From positions 1 through 64,000 of the forward strand of contig CAIVVS010000269.1 of the NCBI GenBank assembly GCA_903909415.1: a stretch of 64,000 bases of DNA. The letters run 5' to 3'. The DNA comes from an uncultured Pseudomonadota bacterium. GTDB lineage: Bacteria > Pseudomonadota > Gammaproteobacteria > Burkholderiales > SG8-39. Within the stretch, counting starts at the first letter, position 1. Each line of letters starts with the position of its first letter. The translations under genes were made by a program, and so were the position numbers. This document shows, piece by piece, positions 1 through 8,998 of the stretch. The notes below the pieces were generated by a model. It made no database searches, was not told the DNA's origin, and saw only the letters and a program-made list of their open reading frames with translations.

Positions 1-176
1 AGCAGAAGGTGCTGGCCTTCGGCGACCTGGGCATGGAAGCGATCTATGAATTCGAGGTCAAGGACATGCCGGTGACCGTGGCGGTGGACGCCAACGGCAC
101 CTCGGTGCACAACACCGGGCCGCAGGAATGGGCGTCGAAGATCAAGGATTTCAAGATTCCGGTGAACGTGGCCTGA
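1..176 (+). CDS. Class I fumarate hydratase, C-terminal fragment
   Basis: The reading frame is open from base 3 and ends at TGA 174-176; the rest of the gene lies left of the window. The visible 57 residues include LAFGDLGMEAIYEFEVKDMP, which resembles the C-terminal end of the beta domain of iron-sulfur class I fumarases (fumarate to malate, TCA cycle), where a 'GMEA(I/V)W' motif is followed by 'VEDFPAFI.VDD'. The catalytic domain and cluster cysteines are out of view, so the assignment rests on this tail alone. A class I tartrate dehydratase is the main alternative. Its presence fits a window rich in TCA genes, but it is not next to them. Confidence 0.7.
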   Translation, partial: QKVLAFGDLGMEAIYEFEVKDMPVTVAVDANGTSVHNTGPQEWASKIKDFKIPVNVA

Positions 177-198
177 AGGCAGCCGTAGCGCTTTGGCG

Positions 199-1200
199 AT
201 GAAGCTGGAGTTTGCCGATCCGGTGCTGGCGCGCGGCTGGCTGGCCGTGGCGGCCTCGGCCGACCTCGCTCCCGGCCAGCTTGCCGCCGTCACCCTGCTG
301 GAACAGCCGCTGGTGTTGTGGCGGGGTGCCGATGGCAAGGTGAACGCACTGCTGGATCGCTGCCCGCATCGCGGCGCGCGCCTGTCGCTGGGACGGGTGG
401 ATGGCAATGACATCCGCTGCCCGTACCATGGCTGGCGTTTCGACGGCGGTGCCCGCTGCCTGGAGTGGCCCGCGCATCCGGGCGAACAGCCGGGCGCGGC
501 AGCGTCTGCCGACGGGTTTCGTGCCACGGAACGCTATGGGCTGGTCTGGGTGCTGCTGGATGAACCGGCGGGCTCGTCCGTGCCCGCCCTGCCTGACTTC
601 CCGGCCTTCGACTCCCCGGGCAGCGGATCGGTGGTGGACGGTCCCTACGACTTCCATGCCTGCGCGCCGCGCGTGATCGAGAACTTCCTCGACATGGCCC
701 ATTTCCCCTACGTGCATGCCGGCACGCTGGGCCAGGTGCCGCACACCGAGGTGAAGGACTACGAGGTCACGGTCAGCGAGGCAGGCGTCGAGACTCGCGG
801 CTGCCGCTTCTGGCAGCCCCAACCCAGCGGCCTGGCAACGGAAGGCGCGGAAGTCGGGTACACCTACCGGGTCGTGCATCCGCTGGTCGCGTCGCTGGGC
901 AAGCTCACCGGGCGGCCGGACGCCTTCGACGTGCTGATGGTGACCAGCCCGGTGGACGAATTCCACACCCGGGTGTGGAAGGTCAACGTTTTCGCCGACG
1001 GTGGCTCGGGCCGCATCGCCACATTCGCCGGATTCAGCCGCGCTGCGATGCTGCAGGACCAGCCCATCGTGGAATCACAATGGCCCAAGCGCATGCCGCT
1101 GGACCCGCGCGGCGAGGCGCACCAGCGAGCCGACCGGGTGTCGGCTGCCTACCGCCGCTGGCTGCGCGACCGGGGACTGTCCTGGGGCGTGACCCGATAG
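199..1200 (+). CDS. Rieske [2Fe-2S] aromatic oxygenase, alpha-subunit type
   Basis: This 333-residue protein has the two halves of a ring-hydroxylating or O-demethylating oxygenase. The N-terminal Rieske domain carries CPHRGARL and CPYHGW at about residues 55-80, giving the Cys-X-His and Cys-X2-His cluster ligands. The mononuclear iron site follows as ENFLDMAHFPYVH, the N-x2-D-x2-H-x4-H arrangement of the vanillate demethylase/phthalate oxygenase group. Such enzymes take electrons from a separate reductase; none is encoded beside it. I chose the ATG at 199; an in-frame TTG at 193 would add two residues. It starts 22 bases after the fumarase stop. The substrate cannot be read from the sequence; a methoxy- or carboxy-aromatic compound is plausible. 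Confidence 0.85.
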   Translation: MKLEFADPVLARGWLAVAASADLAPGQLAAVTLLEQPLVLWRGADGKVNALLDRCPHRGARLSLGRVDGNDIRCPYHGWRFDGGARCLEWPAHPGEQPGAAASADGFRATERYGLVWVLLDEPAGSSVPALPDFPAFDSPGSGSVVDGPYDFHACAPRVIENFLDMAHFPYVHAGTLGQVPHTEVKDYEVTVSEAGVETRGCRFWQPQPSGLATEGAEVGYTYRVVHPLVASLGKLTGRPDAFDVLMVTSPVDEFHTRVWKVNVFADGGSGRIATFAGFSRAAMLQDQPIVESQWPKRMPLDPRGEAHQRADRVSAAYRRWLRDRGLSWGVTR

Positions 1201-1216
1201 GTCCCCGGTTCCGCGC

Positions 1217-2260
1217 TCAGCGCGCGGCGTGCCGCAGCGCGCGGTTGAAGTACGACAGGTCGAGAAACTTGTCCGGCGCCGGTGCCTGGCCGCCCCACTG
1301 CCCTTCCATCTCGGCGCGCAAGGCCAGCGCGTTGCGGAAGCCGCGCATGTCGATCGCGCAGTCCTTCGCCAGCCCGTGTCCGGGCGTCATGAGTTCGGCG
1401 TAGGTCATCTCCGCGACCTTCCGGTCCAGCTTCAGGTCGCGCTGCAGCACCGCGAGCACCTGGCTGCGGTTCGCCGGGTCCATCGACGCGCGGCAGCCCT
1501 CGATGTATGCGCCGAGGTAGCGCTCGAGCACCCCGGCATTGGCCTGGGCCCACTTGCGCATCACGAACACGCCACCGGCCTGGTAGGGCCCGAACAGGTC
1601 CACCGAGCGCCCGAGGCTCTTGGCGCCCCGCTCCTTGGCGACGAAGCTCCACGGCGGGTTGAGCATGGTCGCGGCGCCGTCTGGCGTGTCGAACGCCCGT
1701 GCGCGCGCCTCCGACCCGCCCAGCGGGTTCATCTTGTAGTCCTTCCCGTCGGCCAGGCCCCCGTCCTTCAGGATCTTGCGGCCGATCAGGGCGTACGCGG
1801 TATTGGGCGCGTCCACCACGTAGGTGCGCCCGCGCAGGTCCGTGATCCGGTTGATCTCCGGGCGCACCAGGAACTCGTTCATGCCGCCGTCGCCGCCGGC
1901 GACGATGATCACGTCATGCTTGGCGACCTCGATCATGGCCACCGCGTTGTCCACCGCGGCATGGGCGATCTCGAAACGGCCCGCCGGCAGGCCGGCGCGC
2001 TGCTCGCTGGAATTGGGCGTGAACTGCAGCACCGGCGTGATGCCGCGCTTGCTGAAGAAGCCGCGCTCCTGCGCCATGTAGATCGGGATGTTGGTCGAGC
2101 TGCGGAACACGTTGATGCGCAGCGTCACCGGGTCGTTCGCAGGCGGCGGCGAGACGTCCGCCGTGCTGCCCGCGCAACCCGTGAGCAGCACCGCTGCCGC
2201 GCTGATTGCCGCGAGGGCCATGCGGCCCGCCGTGATTCCCCTGATGCCTGCTGCTGTCAT
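1217..2260 (-). CDS. NMT1/THI5-like ABC transporter substrate-binding lipoprotein
   Basis: This 347-residue protein resembles the periplasmic receptors of nitrate/sulfonate/taurine/hydroxymethylpyrimidine ABC importers, with the early 'IPIYMAQERGFFSKRGI' signature followed by a two-lobe binding fold. The N-terminus is a lipoprotein signal, with a hydrophobic stretch ending in LLTGC, so Cys29 should be lipidated. The start at 2260 is preceded by a GGGAGG ribosome binding site; a longer in-frame start at 2296 lacks one. It lies 45 bases downstream of the hyuB pseudogene on the same strand and is probably the last gene of that operon. It may therefore bind a hydantoin-like or lactam-like substrate. 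No permease or ATPase gene is adjacent. Confidence 0.82.
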   Translation of the reverse strand: MTAAGIRGITAGRMALAAISAAAVLLTGCAGSTADVSPPPANDPVTLRINVFRSSTNIPIYMAQERGFFSKRGITPVLQFTPNSSEQRAGLPAGRFEIAHAAVDNAVAMIEVAKHDVIIVAGGDGGMNEFLVRPEINRITDLRGRTYVVDAPNTAYALIGRKILKDGGLADGKDYKMNPLGGSEARARAFDTPDGAATMLNPPWSFVAKERGAKSLGRSVDLFGPYQAGGVFVMRKWAQANAGVLERYLGAYIEGCRASMDPANRSQVLAVLQRDLKLDRKVAEMTYAELMTPGHGLAKDCAIDMRGFRNALALRAEMEGQWGGQAPAPDKFLDLSYFNRALRHAAR

Positions 2261-2305
2261 CGCCCTGCCTCCCCGTTGTCGTCGTGGTTCCTGCAAGCCT
2301 GCCGC

Positions 2306-4078
2306 TCAGTCCTTCAGCCGCACGCCGTAGTCGCGCAGCGCCGCTTCCTCGCTCACATAGCCCTGGCGCACGTCCTCCAGCACCGCCTCGCGCGGGCGCT
2401 GCTTCGGGTCGCCGAAGCCGCCGCCGCCGCCGGAGCGCATGATATAGCGGTCCCCCGGCACCAGCTTAGTGTCCACCTTGCCGTTCGGAAACACCTGCTC
2501 CTCGCCGCCCTTCCTGCGGATGGCGATCTGGTTGCCCAGCGCTCCGCTGCCCCCGTGCAGGCCCCAGGGCGGGTTCTTCACCCGGTCGACGCGGGACATG
2601 TAGTTGAGGCGCGACAGGGCTTCCACCTCGACCTCGGTGCCCAGGCCGCCGCGGTGCCTTCCGGCGCCGCCGGAATCGGTGCGCAGCGCGTACCGGTGCA
2701 CCAGCAACGGGTACTTGTTCTCCACCTGCTCCGTCGGGCCATTGTGGGTATCGCCGTCGTTCATGCAGACCACCGCGTTCACGCCGTCCTCGTCGGACTT
2801 GGCGCCCCAGCCGCCCCCCACCAGGCCGGCGAGGTACAGCCACAGCCGCCCGTCGCGCGGATGGATGCCGTTGATGTTGGCCAGCACCAGGTCGGCATGG
2901 TGGCCGGCGATCACCTTGTCGGGAATCGCAGGCGCCAGCGCCTTGAAGATGGTGTCGATCACCGTCATCGGGTAGGTCATCCACACCCGCATCGGCGCCG
3001 GGTGTACCGCGCTCACCACGGTGCCGGGCGGCAGGATCACGTCCAGGCAGCGGAAGCTGCCGTCGTTGATCGGGAAGTCCTGTGGCAGGGTCAGGCACTT
3101 GAACGCCACCTGCGCGCAGGCCACGCCGGCGTAGCTGTTGAAGAAGCCCTTCACCTGCGGGCTCATGTCCGACAGGTCCACGGTCATGCGCTCGCCCTTC
3201 ACCGTGACCTTCACGCGGATCGGCACCGGGCGGTCCAGGTCCACCGCGTCGTCGTCCATCTGCGACTCCGCGGCGTACACGCCGTCCGGGATGGCGCGCA
3301 CCTGCAGCCGCGCCTCGGCGTCGCTCTGGTCCATGATCTCGGCGATCGCGCCCAGCACCTCGGCGCTGCCATGGCGCGCGAACAGCTCTTCCATGTGGCG
3401 CACGCCGACGCGGCAGGCCGAGAGCTGCGCCTCCAGGTCGCCCATCGCCCGGTCCGGGCGGCGCACGTTCATGGCGATGAAGTCGCGCACCACGGTGTTG
3501 AGCCTGCCGCGCTCGTGGTACTTCACCAGCGGCACCTGCAGGCCCTCGGACTAGATGTCGGTGGTGATGCCGTTCAGGATGCCGCCGACATCCTGCCAGT
3601 GCGCCATGCAGGTGGAGAACGCGACGATGCGCCCGCGCTCGAAGATCGGCACCGAGAAGGTCAGGTGGTTCAGGTGCGCGCCGGTGGTGTAGGCGTCGTT
3701 GGTCAGCAGGATGTCGCCGGGATGGATGGCCGCGTGCCCCCAGTGGCGGATCTTGGCCTTGACCGTGTCGCTCATGCCGCGGATGAACATCGGCAGCCCG
3801 AGGCCGATGGAGATGGTCTGGCCGTCGCGGTCGAACAGCCCCACGGTGAAGTCCAGCGCCTCGTAGATGATCATGTTGTACGAGGTGCGCATCAGCACCG
3901 ACTTCATTTCCTCGGTGGCGGCGACCAGGCTGTTGCGCACCAGCTCGACGGTGACCGGGTCGGCGCGGCGCGCCTTGCCCTTGGGCGCGCTGCGGCGTGC
4001 GGGCACGGCGCGGGCCCTGGTGGCGGCCCGGGCTCTGGCGGCGGTGCCGGCGGCTTGCTTCGTCTTGGCGTTCTTCAT
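2306..4078 (-). pseudogene. Hydantoinase B/oxoprolinase (HyuB) with an in-frame amber codon
   Basis: The frame runs from ATG 4078 to TGA 2306 (590 codons) and matches the HyuB family that pairs with HyuA in ATP-dependent opening of hydantoins, 5-oxoproline or carboxylation of acetophenones. Codon 176 (bases 3551-3553) is TAG, splitting the protein after GGILNGITTDI. The frame continues directly as SEGLQVPLVKYHERGRLN, with no frameshift. Family members usually have Tyr here ('TDIYSEGLQ'), so one base change from TAC or TAT explains the stop. The C-terminal part is otherwise intact, with the glycine-rich GGGGGFGDP end. The N-terminus is an Ala/Lys/Arg-rich extension of about 35 residues. This could be a recent inactivation, a strain polymorphism or a sequencing error. 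Confidence 0.85.
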
Positions 4079-4086
4079 GGCGTCTC

Positions 4087-6189
4087 CTAGCGTCCGACCG
4101 TGATGGCCAGGTTGCCCCAGGCATCCACGACCAGCGTGTCCCCGGGCATCACCACGGTGGTGGATGCGTGTTCCTCGACCAGCGCAGGCCCGGCGATGCG
4201 GTTGCCGGCCAGCAGCGCCTCGCGCCGCCAGGTGGGCGTGGCGACCCAGGCCCCGCCCTTCTTCGCGCCGGTGCTGAAATGCACCTTGCGCTTGCCGGTG
4301 GCGGCCTCGCGCGGCGGCGCGGCGCGCCCGCGCGCGATCTTCGCCAGCGGCGGCTTGGCGAGCTGGCCGGTGACCGTGCTGCGGATGCTGACGATCTCGG
4401 CCGGCTCCTCCGGCGTGCCGCGACCGTAGCGCTCGCGGTGCAGGTCGTCGAAGGCGGCCTTGATCGCGGCGAGCCGGGCCCGGGGCGGCCTGGCGAACAC
4501 GCTGACCGGCACGTCCACCGTGACAGCGTGCTCCTGGCCGACGTAGCGCATGTCCATCGCGCGCGCGAGCAGCAGTTTCCGGGACTCGGGCAGGCCTTCG
4601 CGCAACGCGGCGATGCCCTCCTGCTCCATCTCCGCGAACCACGCCTCCAGTTCGCCCAGGTCGAGTTCATCCAGGCGCGCGAAGCGCGAGCGCACCAGGT
4701 CGCGCCGGAAATCCGACAGCAGCATGCCGAAAGCCGAGAAATGGCCCGGCGCGCGCGGGACCACCACCTTGGGGATGCGCAGCTCGCGCGCCACCAGCAC
4801 CGCGTGCAGCGGCCCGGCGCCGCCGTAGGCGAACAGCGTCGGGAAGGCGCCGGGGTCCAGGCCCCGGTCGGTGGTCACGCCCTTGACCGCATGCGACATG
4901 GCGGCCGCGGCCACGCGCAGGATGCCCGAAGCGGCTTCCACCACGGTGAGCCCGAGCGGCCTGGCGATGCGCTGTTCGATGGCGCGCTCGGCGGCCTTCC
5001 TGTCCAGGCGCATCTCGCCGCCGAGGAAGCGGTCTTCGGCCAGGCGCCCCAGCACCAGGTTGGCGTCGGTCACGGTCGGCTCCTCGCCGCCGCGCCCGTA
5101 ACAGACCGGTCCGGGCACCGCGCCCGCGCTCTGCGGCCCGACGCGCAGGCCGCCGCTCGCGCTCACGCGCGCGATGCTGCCGCCGCCCGTACCCACCTCG
5201 TGGATGTCGATCATCGAGGTCAGCAGCGGCAGGCCGGTGAGGTAGCCGCCGATCATCGCGCTGCCGGTGGTGAGCGCCTGGCCGTTGCGCACCACGCCGG
5301 CCTTGGCGGTGGTGCCGCCCATGTCGAAGGCGATCGCGTTCTTCACCCCGGTCAGCGCGCACATCGCCTGCGTGCCGATCACCCCGGCAGCCGGCCCCGA
5401 CTCCATCATGCGCACGCAGTCGCGCCGCGCCTCGGGCAGCGAGTACAGGCCGCCGGTGGACTGCACCACCATGAACCGGCCCTTGAAACCCGAGTGGCGG
5501 ACCTCGGCGTCGATGCCGTCGAGGTAGTCCTTCACCCGCGGGCCGATGTAGGCGTTGGCGACCACGGTCGAGGTGCGCTCGAACTCGCGGTACTCCTGCG
5601 ACAGGTCGGCGGAGACGCAGACGAAACATCCCGGCAGGCGCTTCTGCAGGGTGGCCTGCGCGCGGCGCTCGTGCTCCGGGTTGCGGTAGGAGTGCAGGAA
5701 CAGGATCGCGACCGCGTCCACCTTCTCGGCGGCGATCTTCTCGGCCACGCGCGCCAGGCTCGCGTCATCCAGCGGCACCAGCACCGAGCCGTCGGCGCGC
5801 ATGCGCTCGCGCACCTCGAAGCGCAACGCGCGCGGCACCAGCGGCTGGTGCTTCTTGTGGCGCAGGTTGAACGAATCCGGCCGGTTGATGCGGCCGATCT
5901 CGTAGATGTCGCGGAAGCCCTCGGTGGTCACCAGCGCGACCTTCGCGCCGGAGCGCTCCAGCATGGTGTTGATCGCCACCGTCGAGCCGTGCAGGAACAG
6001 GCGCGCATCGGCGAGCGTGACGCCGGCCTTGGACACGCCCTCGGCGATGCCCTCGACCATGCGGGCCGGCGTGGTCAGGGTCTTGCCCAGCCACAACTCG
6101 CCGCTGCGTTCGTCGAAGGCCGCGACGTCGGTGAAGGTGCCGCCGATGTCGGCGGCGACCCGCAAGCTTGGAGTGTTCACTTTTTTCAA
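4087..6189 (-). CDS. Hydantoinase A/oxoprolinase family ATPase subunit (HyuA)
   Basis: This protein of about 700 residues begins with the actin-like nucleotide-binding signature DIGGTFTDV at residues 15-23. It also carries the family motifs LFLHGSTVAINTMLER, LSQEYREFERTSTVVANAYI and AIAFDMGGTTAKAG, so the ATPase fold is complete. HyuA subunits energise hydrolysis or carboxylation carried out with HyuB, which is encoded 8 bases downstream but interrupted. The start is uncertain: TTG at 6189 or GTG at 6180, nine bases apart, neither with a clear ribosome binding site. The 45 bases upstream are strikingly AT-rich for this genome and probably hold the promoter. N-methylhydantoinase, 5-oxoprolinase and acetophenone carboxylase alpha subunits all share these features, so the substrate is open. 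Confidence 0.85.
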   Translation of the reverse strand: MKKVNTPSLRVAADIGGTFTDVAAFDERSGELWLGKTLTTPARMVEGIAEGVSKAGVTLADARLFLHGSTVAINTMLERSGAKVALVTTEGFRDIYEIGRINRPDSFNLRHKKHQPLVPRALRFEVRERMRADGSVLVPLDDASLARVAEKIAAEKVDAVAILFLHSYRNPEHERRAQATLQKRLPGCFVCVSADLSQEYREFERTSTVVANAYIGPRVKDYLDGIDAEVRHSGFKGRFMVVQSTGGLYSLPEARRDCVRMMESGPAAGVIGTQAMCALTGVKNAIAFDMGGTTAKAGVVRNGQALTTGSAMIGGYLTGLPLLTSMIDIHEVGTGGGSIARVSASGGLRVGPQSAGAVPGPVCYGRGGEEPTVTDANLVLGRLAEDRFLGGEMRLDRKAAERAIEQRIARPLGLTVVEAASGILRVAAAAMSHAVKGVTTDRGLDPGAFPTLFAYGGAGPLHAVLVARELRIPKVVVPRAPGHFSAFGMLLSDFRRDLVRSRFARLDELDLGELEAWFAEMEQEGIAALREGLPESRKLLLARAMDMRYVGQEHAVTVDVPVSVFARPPRARLAAIKAAFDDLHRERYGRGTPEEPAEIVSIRSTVTGQLAKPPLAKIARGRAAPPREAATGKRKVHFSTGAKKGGAWVATPTWRREALLAGNRIAGPALVEEHASTTVVMPGDTLVVDAWGNLAITVGR

Positions 6190-6494
6190 TTTAATCAGCC
6201 AGTTATGCTTCTTTTACGCGTTTTCCTGCCACTGCCGTGCCAAAGCCTGTCGCCCGAATGTGGGCTGGCGCACAGACCGGGCGGCGCCTTGCCGGGTCAG
6301 ATGCATGGCTCGGCGTGCCCGGTCGCTGGCGTTCGGTCCTGTCCTCGCGACGACCGCCCGATGCCGTTCGCCGATGCCCGATGCCCGATGCCCCATTGTC
6401 TTCGGTCCTCGTACGCACGCCCCACCCTTTCCGTCGCCGCTCGTCGGGCGCCCGGCCCCGCAGTCCCGCACTTTGCCCCGGAGATGCCCACGCC
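6190..6494. other. Intergenic region, about 300 bases
   Basis: This gap separates divergent hyuA and the small membrane-protein gene. The left 45 bases are AT-rich and are the probable hyuA promoter region. The remainder is GC-rich and contains a short tandem repeat. Several frames are open through it on both strands, but their translations are Arg/Ala/Pro-rich and match nothing I recognise, so I do not call a gene. Confidence 0.6.
6358..6391. repeat. Tandem 7-mer repeat (CCGATGC)
   Basis: Three perfect adjacent copies of CCGATGC occupy 6371-6391, and a fourth copy lies just before them at 6358-6364. The array is too short and simple for CRISPR. It sits in noncoding sequence between hyuA and the small membrane-protein gene. 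Confidence 0.7.
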
Positions 6495-6653
6495 ATGCAG
6501 ACCTACGCATACGCCTTCCTAGGATTCGGCCTGGTTGCCGCGATCTTCTGCGACATCAGCGTGGTACCCCATATCGCCCGCGGCGCCAAGGTGCTGACGG
6601 CGGTGCTGGGCGTGTTGTTCGTGATCGCCGAGGGCATGGCCCTGATGGCCTGA
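6495..6653 (+). CDS. Small two-helix membrane protein of unknown function
   Basis: This is a 52-residue open frame starting at ATG 6495 and ending at TGA 6651. It encodes two hydrophobic segments, roughly residues 3-20 and 33-50, separated by a short polar loop (PHIARGAK). A GGAG lies about 12 bases upstream. Codon use in this stretch is GC3-rich like real genes nearby. The frame is open much further upstream, but that part is low-complexity and Arg-rich, so only the short form is supported. I do not recognise the family. Confidence 0.5.
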   Translation: MQTYAYAFLGFGLVAAIFCDISVVPHIARGAKVLTAVLGVLFVIAEGMALMA

Positions 6654-6658
6654 GCCCC

Positions 6659-6673
6659 GGCCGCGCCGCGGCC
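6659..6673. terminator. Short GC hairpin between convergent genes
   Basis: GGCCGC and GCGGCC flank a GCC loop immediately after the small membrane-protein gene and immediately before the stop codon of the convergent Bug receptor gene. There is no T-tract. It could help end transcription in either direction. Confidence 0.3.
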
Positions 6674-7651
6674 CTAGTTCACCGTGATGTTCAACTCGCG
6701 TATCAGGCGCCCGAGCTTGTCGTGCTCGGCGCGCAGGAACGGCGCGAATTCCGCCGGCGTGCTCGCCACCGCCTCGGTGCCGAGGTCGCGCAGCCGCGCC
6801 TCCACGTCGGGCGCGCGCAACGCCCTGGCGAAGTCCGCATGGAGCCGGCCGACGACCGGCGCGGGCGTGCCCGCAGGCAGGAACAAGCCGCTCCAGCTGC
6901 CGTAGATGAAGTCCCTGTATCCCGCCTCGGCGAAGGTGGGTGCATCCGGCAGCAATGCGGAACGCCGCTCGCCGGCCACCCCGATGGCCTTCAGCTTGCC
7001 GCCCTTGACCTGCTGCTGCGCGATGAACACCGAGGTGAACGAGGCCTGGATCTGGCCGCCGACCAGGTCGACCATCACCTGTCCGCCGCCCTTGTAGGGC
7101 ACGTGAGTCATCTCGAACTTCGCCAGCTGCTTGAACAGCTCGGCGGTGAACTGGTTGCTGGTGCCGGTGCCGGGCGAGCCGTAGGTCACCTGTCCGGGCC
7201 GGGTGCGCGCCCAGGCGGCGAACTCGGCGGCGTTGTTCGCCGGCACCGAGGGATGCACCACCAGGGTCAGCGGCACGCGCGCCAGCATGCTGACCGGCAG
7301 CAGGTCCCGGAACAAGTCATAGGACAGGCCCTTGTACAGGTGCGGGTTGGAGGGCACGCTGTCCCCGGACATCATCACCGTGTAGCCGTCGGGTGCGGTC
7401 TTGGCCATCGCCGCCTCGGCCAGCGTGCCGCCGGCGCCGCCGCGGTTCTCGACCACGACCTGCTGGCCGAGGGCCTCGGCCAGGCGCGGCTGCAGCACGC
7501 GCGCATAGGTATCCACCAGGCCGCCCGGCGGAAAGGCCACCATGATGCGCACCGGCTTGTCGGGAAACGACTGGGCCAACGCGGCGGGCGCGACGCTCGC
7601 GGCAAGCAGGGAGAAGAGCGCGCCGACGGCGCGCATCGTGCTCGAACGCAT
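6674..7651 (-). CDS. Tripartite tricarboxylate transporter receptor (Bug family)
   Basis: This 325-residue periplasmic binding protein has a Sec signal ending near ALAQS, then SFPDKPVRIMVAFPPGGLVD, the typical Bug opening with its glycine loop. Later family motifs are 'QVVVENRGGAGG', 'APDGYT' and 'HVPYKGGGQ'. Bug proteins capture carboxylates for TctAB permeases or act as sensors; no tctA or tctB is adjacent. ATG 7651 is favoured because AAGGAG lies 8 bases before it; another in-frame ATG at 7672 is less well placed. It follows the di-haem peroxidase gene on the same strand with a gap of 40 bases. Confidence 0.9.
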   Translation of the reverse strand: MRSSTMRAVGALFSLLAASVAPAALAQSFPDKPVRIMVAFPPGGLVDTYARVLQPRLAEALGQQVVVENRGGAGGTLAEAAMAKTAPDGYTVMMSGDSVPSNPHLYKGLSYDLFRDLLPVSMLARVPLTLVVHPSVPANNAAEFAAWARTRPGQVTYGSPGTGTSNQFTAELFKQLAKFEMTHVPYKGGGQVMVDLVGGQIQASFTSVFIAQQQVKGGKLKAIGVAGERRSALLPDAPTFAEAGYRDFIYGSWSGLFLPAGTPAPVVGRLHADFARALRAPDVEARLRDLGTEAVASTPAEFAPFLRAEHDKLGRLIRELNITVN

Positions 7652-7691
7652 GGACTGCACTCCTTGGGTCATTGCGGAAATCCGGTTCGGA

Positions 7692-8984
7692 TCAGGATGG
7701 TAGCGCGGGATTCGCCGTGCGCGGCGCGGGGCGGCAGTGGCCCGCGGTCGGTGCGCGATGGCCGCGCTGCCCCGGATAGGCAGCATCCAGGCTCCTGAGG
7801 AAGGCCAGCAGGTCCGCCGACCGCGCCGGACCGAGGTTCAGCGGACGCAGGATGCGCTCGCCGTCGGTGTGCAGGCGCTCCTCGTTGAGTTCCGAATAGT
7901 GGCGCACCACGCCTTCCAGCGTGGCGATGCTGCCGTTGTGCATGAAGGGCGCGGTGCGCGAGACGTTGCGCAGGCCGGGCACCCGGAACTCGCCGAAGTT
8001 GCGCTGCTCCTGGAACACGTGCCGGGTGCTGGTGGCGCGCAGGACCGGGTCGCCCGCGGACAGGCCTGCCGCCTGGTCGTTGTAGCGGCCCATCAGGTTG
8101 AAGCGGTTGTCAAGCAGGGCGGCGATGCCGCCGTGGCGTCCGCTGTCCACCCGGCCCGGCGCGATGAAGTAAGGGATGCCGACGTCGCCGAACTCGCCGT
8201 TGCTGAATGCGGGGCCGGCGTGGCAGACGGCGCAGTTGCCGCTGCCCACGAAAATCCGCAGGCCGCGCTGCGCGGCCATCGGGTAGGCGGATGCGGTCCG
8301 CAGGTCGCCGCGCGCCAGCGCATCGCGGAACCGGTCGAAGGCCGATCGGCCGCTGGCCAGCGTCTCCTGGAAGGCCGCCAGCGCCTTGCCGACGTTCACA
8401 AGCACCTGTTCGTCATCGTGTGCGTCGCTGCCGACGCCGAACGCGTCGCGGTAGCCGCAGGACAGGCCGGGGACGTTGCGCACGGACTGCGCGATCGCGG
8501 AGGCCGTGCCGTTCATCTCCTGCGCGTGCAACAGGGGGCGGATGCTCTGGGACCAGAGGCTGTCGTGCGCGCCGTCCCAGCCGTACCAGCGCCGTCCCGC
8601 CAGGTCCAGCAGGCCGGGCGTGTTGCGGTCAAGCGCCTGCCTGCCGAAGCCGGTCGTCCGGCCGTCGGACCAGGCACGCGTAGGCACATGGCAGGTCGCG
8701 CAGCTCATGTTCTGTTCGGACGACAAGCGGCGCTCGAAGAACAATCGCTCGCCCAGGGCGATCGCCGGCTTGCTGCCGGAGGCGCGGTTGGTGGGATCGG
8801 CCGCGCGCGGGGCTGGCCAGGGGCCGTGGGCGAGGATGCGTTCGCGTTCGCCCGGGCTGAAGTCCAGCAAGCCGGCCGGAGGTGCGGCGCCTGCGCCCGA
8901 CGCCAGGCCGAGGCCCGCGGCCAGCGCGCAGGTCCGTGCGCAGGTCCGCGCCCACGCACGGATCGCGGGCCAGCGAAGCCACAT
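7692..8984 (-). CDS. Di-haem cytochrome c peroxidase/MauG-type protein
   Basis: This 430-residue protein has two c-type haem sites, CATCH at residues 95-99 and CAVCH at 251-255, in the usual spacing for bacterial di-haem peroxidases and MauG-like oxidases. An N-terminal hydrophobic signal predicts export to the periplasm. The fold signature continues with FRVPGLRNVSRTAPFMHNG near residue 350. The start at ATG 8984 is 14 bases after the stop of the YtkA-like gene, which suggests co-transcription. It could reduce hydrogen peroxide with cytochrome electrons or oxidise a partner protein; the sequence alone does not separate these. Confidence 0.87.
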   Translation of the reverse strand: MWLRWPAIRAWARTCARTCALAAGLGLASGAGAAPPAGLLDFSPGERERILAHGPWPAPRAADPTNRASGSKPAIALGERLFFERRLSSEQNMSCATCHVPTRAWSDGRTTGFGRQALDRNTPGLLDLAGRRWYGWDGAHDSLWSQSIRPLLHAQEMNGTASAIAQSVRNVPGLSCGYRDAFGVGSDAHDDEQVLVNVGKALAAFQETLASGRSAFDRFRDALARGDLRTASAYPMAAQRGLRIFVGSGNCAVCHAGPAFSNGEFGDVGIPYFIAPGRVDSGRHGGIAALLDNRFNLMGRYNDQAAGLSAGDPVLRATSTRHVFQEQRNFGEFRVPGLRNVSRTAPFMHNGSIATLEGVVRHYSELNEERLHTDGERILRPLNLGPARSADLLAFLRSLDAAYPGQRGHRAPTAGHCRPAPRTANPALPS

Positions 8985-8998
8985 CGCCCGCGCGCGCC

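Noticed and set aside
1229..4090. A long plus-strand open frame of about 950 codons
   Set aside because: It is antisense to the NMT1-type receptor and hyuB. Its translation is rich in His, Arg, Ala and Val with no recognisable family, as expected from the complement of GC-rich genes.
6371..6391. CRISPR-like array
   Set aside because: The repeat unit is only 7 bases with no spacers and no cas genes in the window.
3997..7798. Long plus-strand open frames across hyuA and the Bug gene
   Set aside because: They are antisense to conserved minus-strand genes and their composition is low-complexity His/Arg/Ala. Open length alone is not evidence at this GC content.
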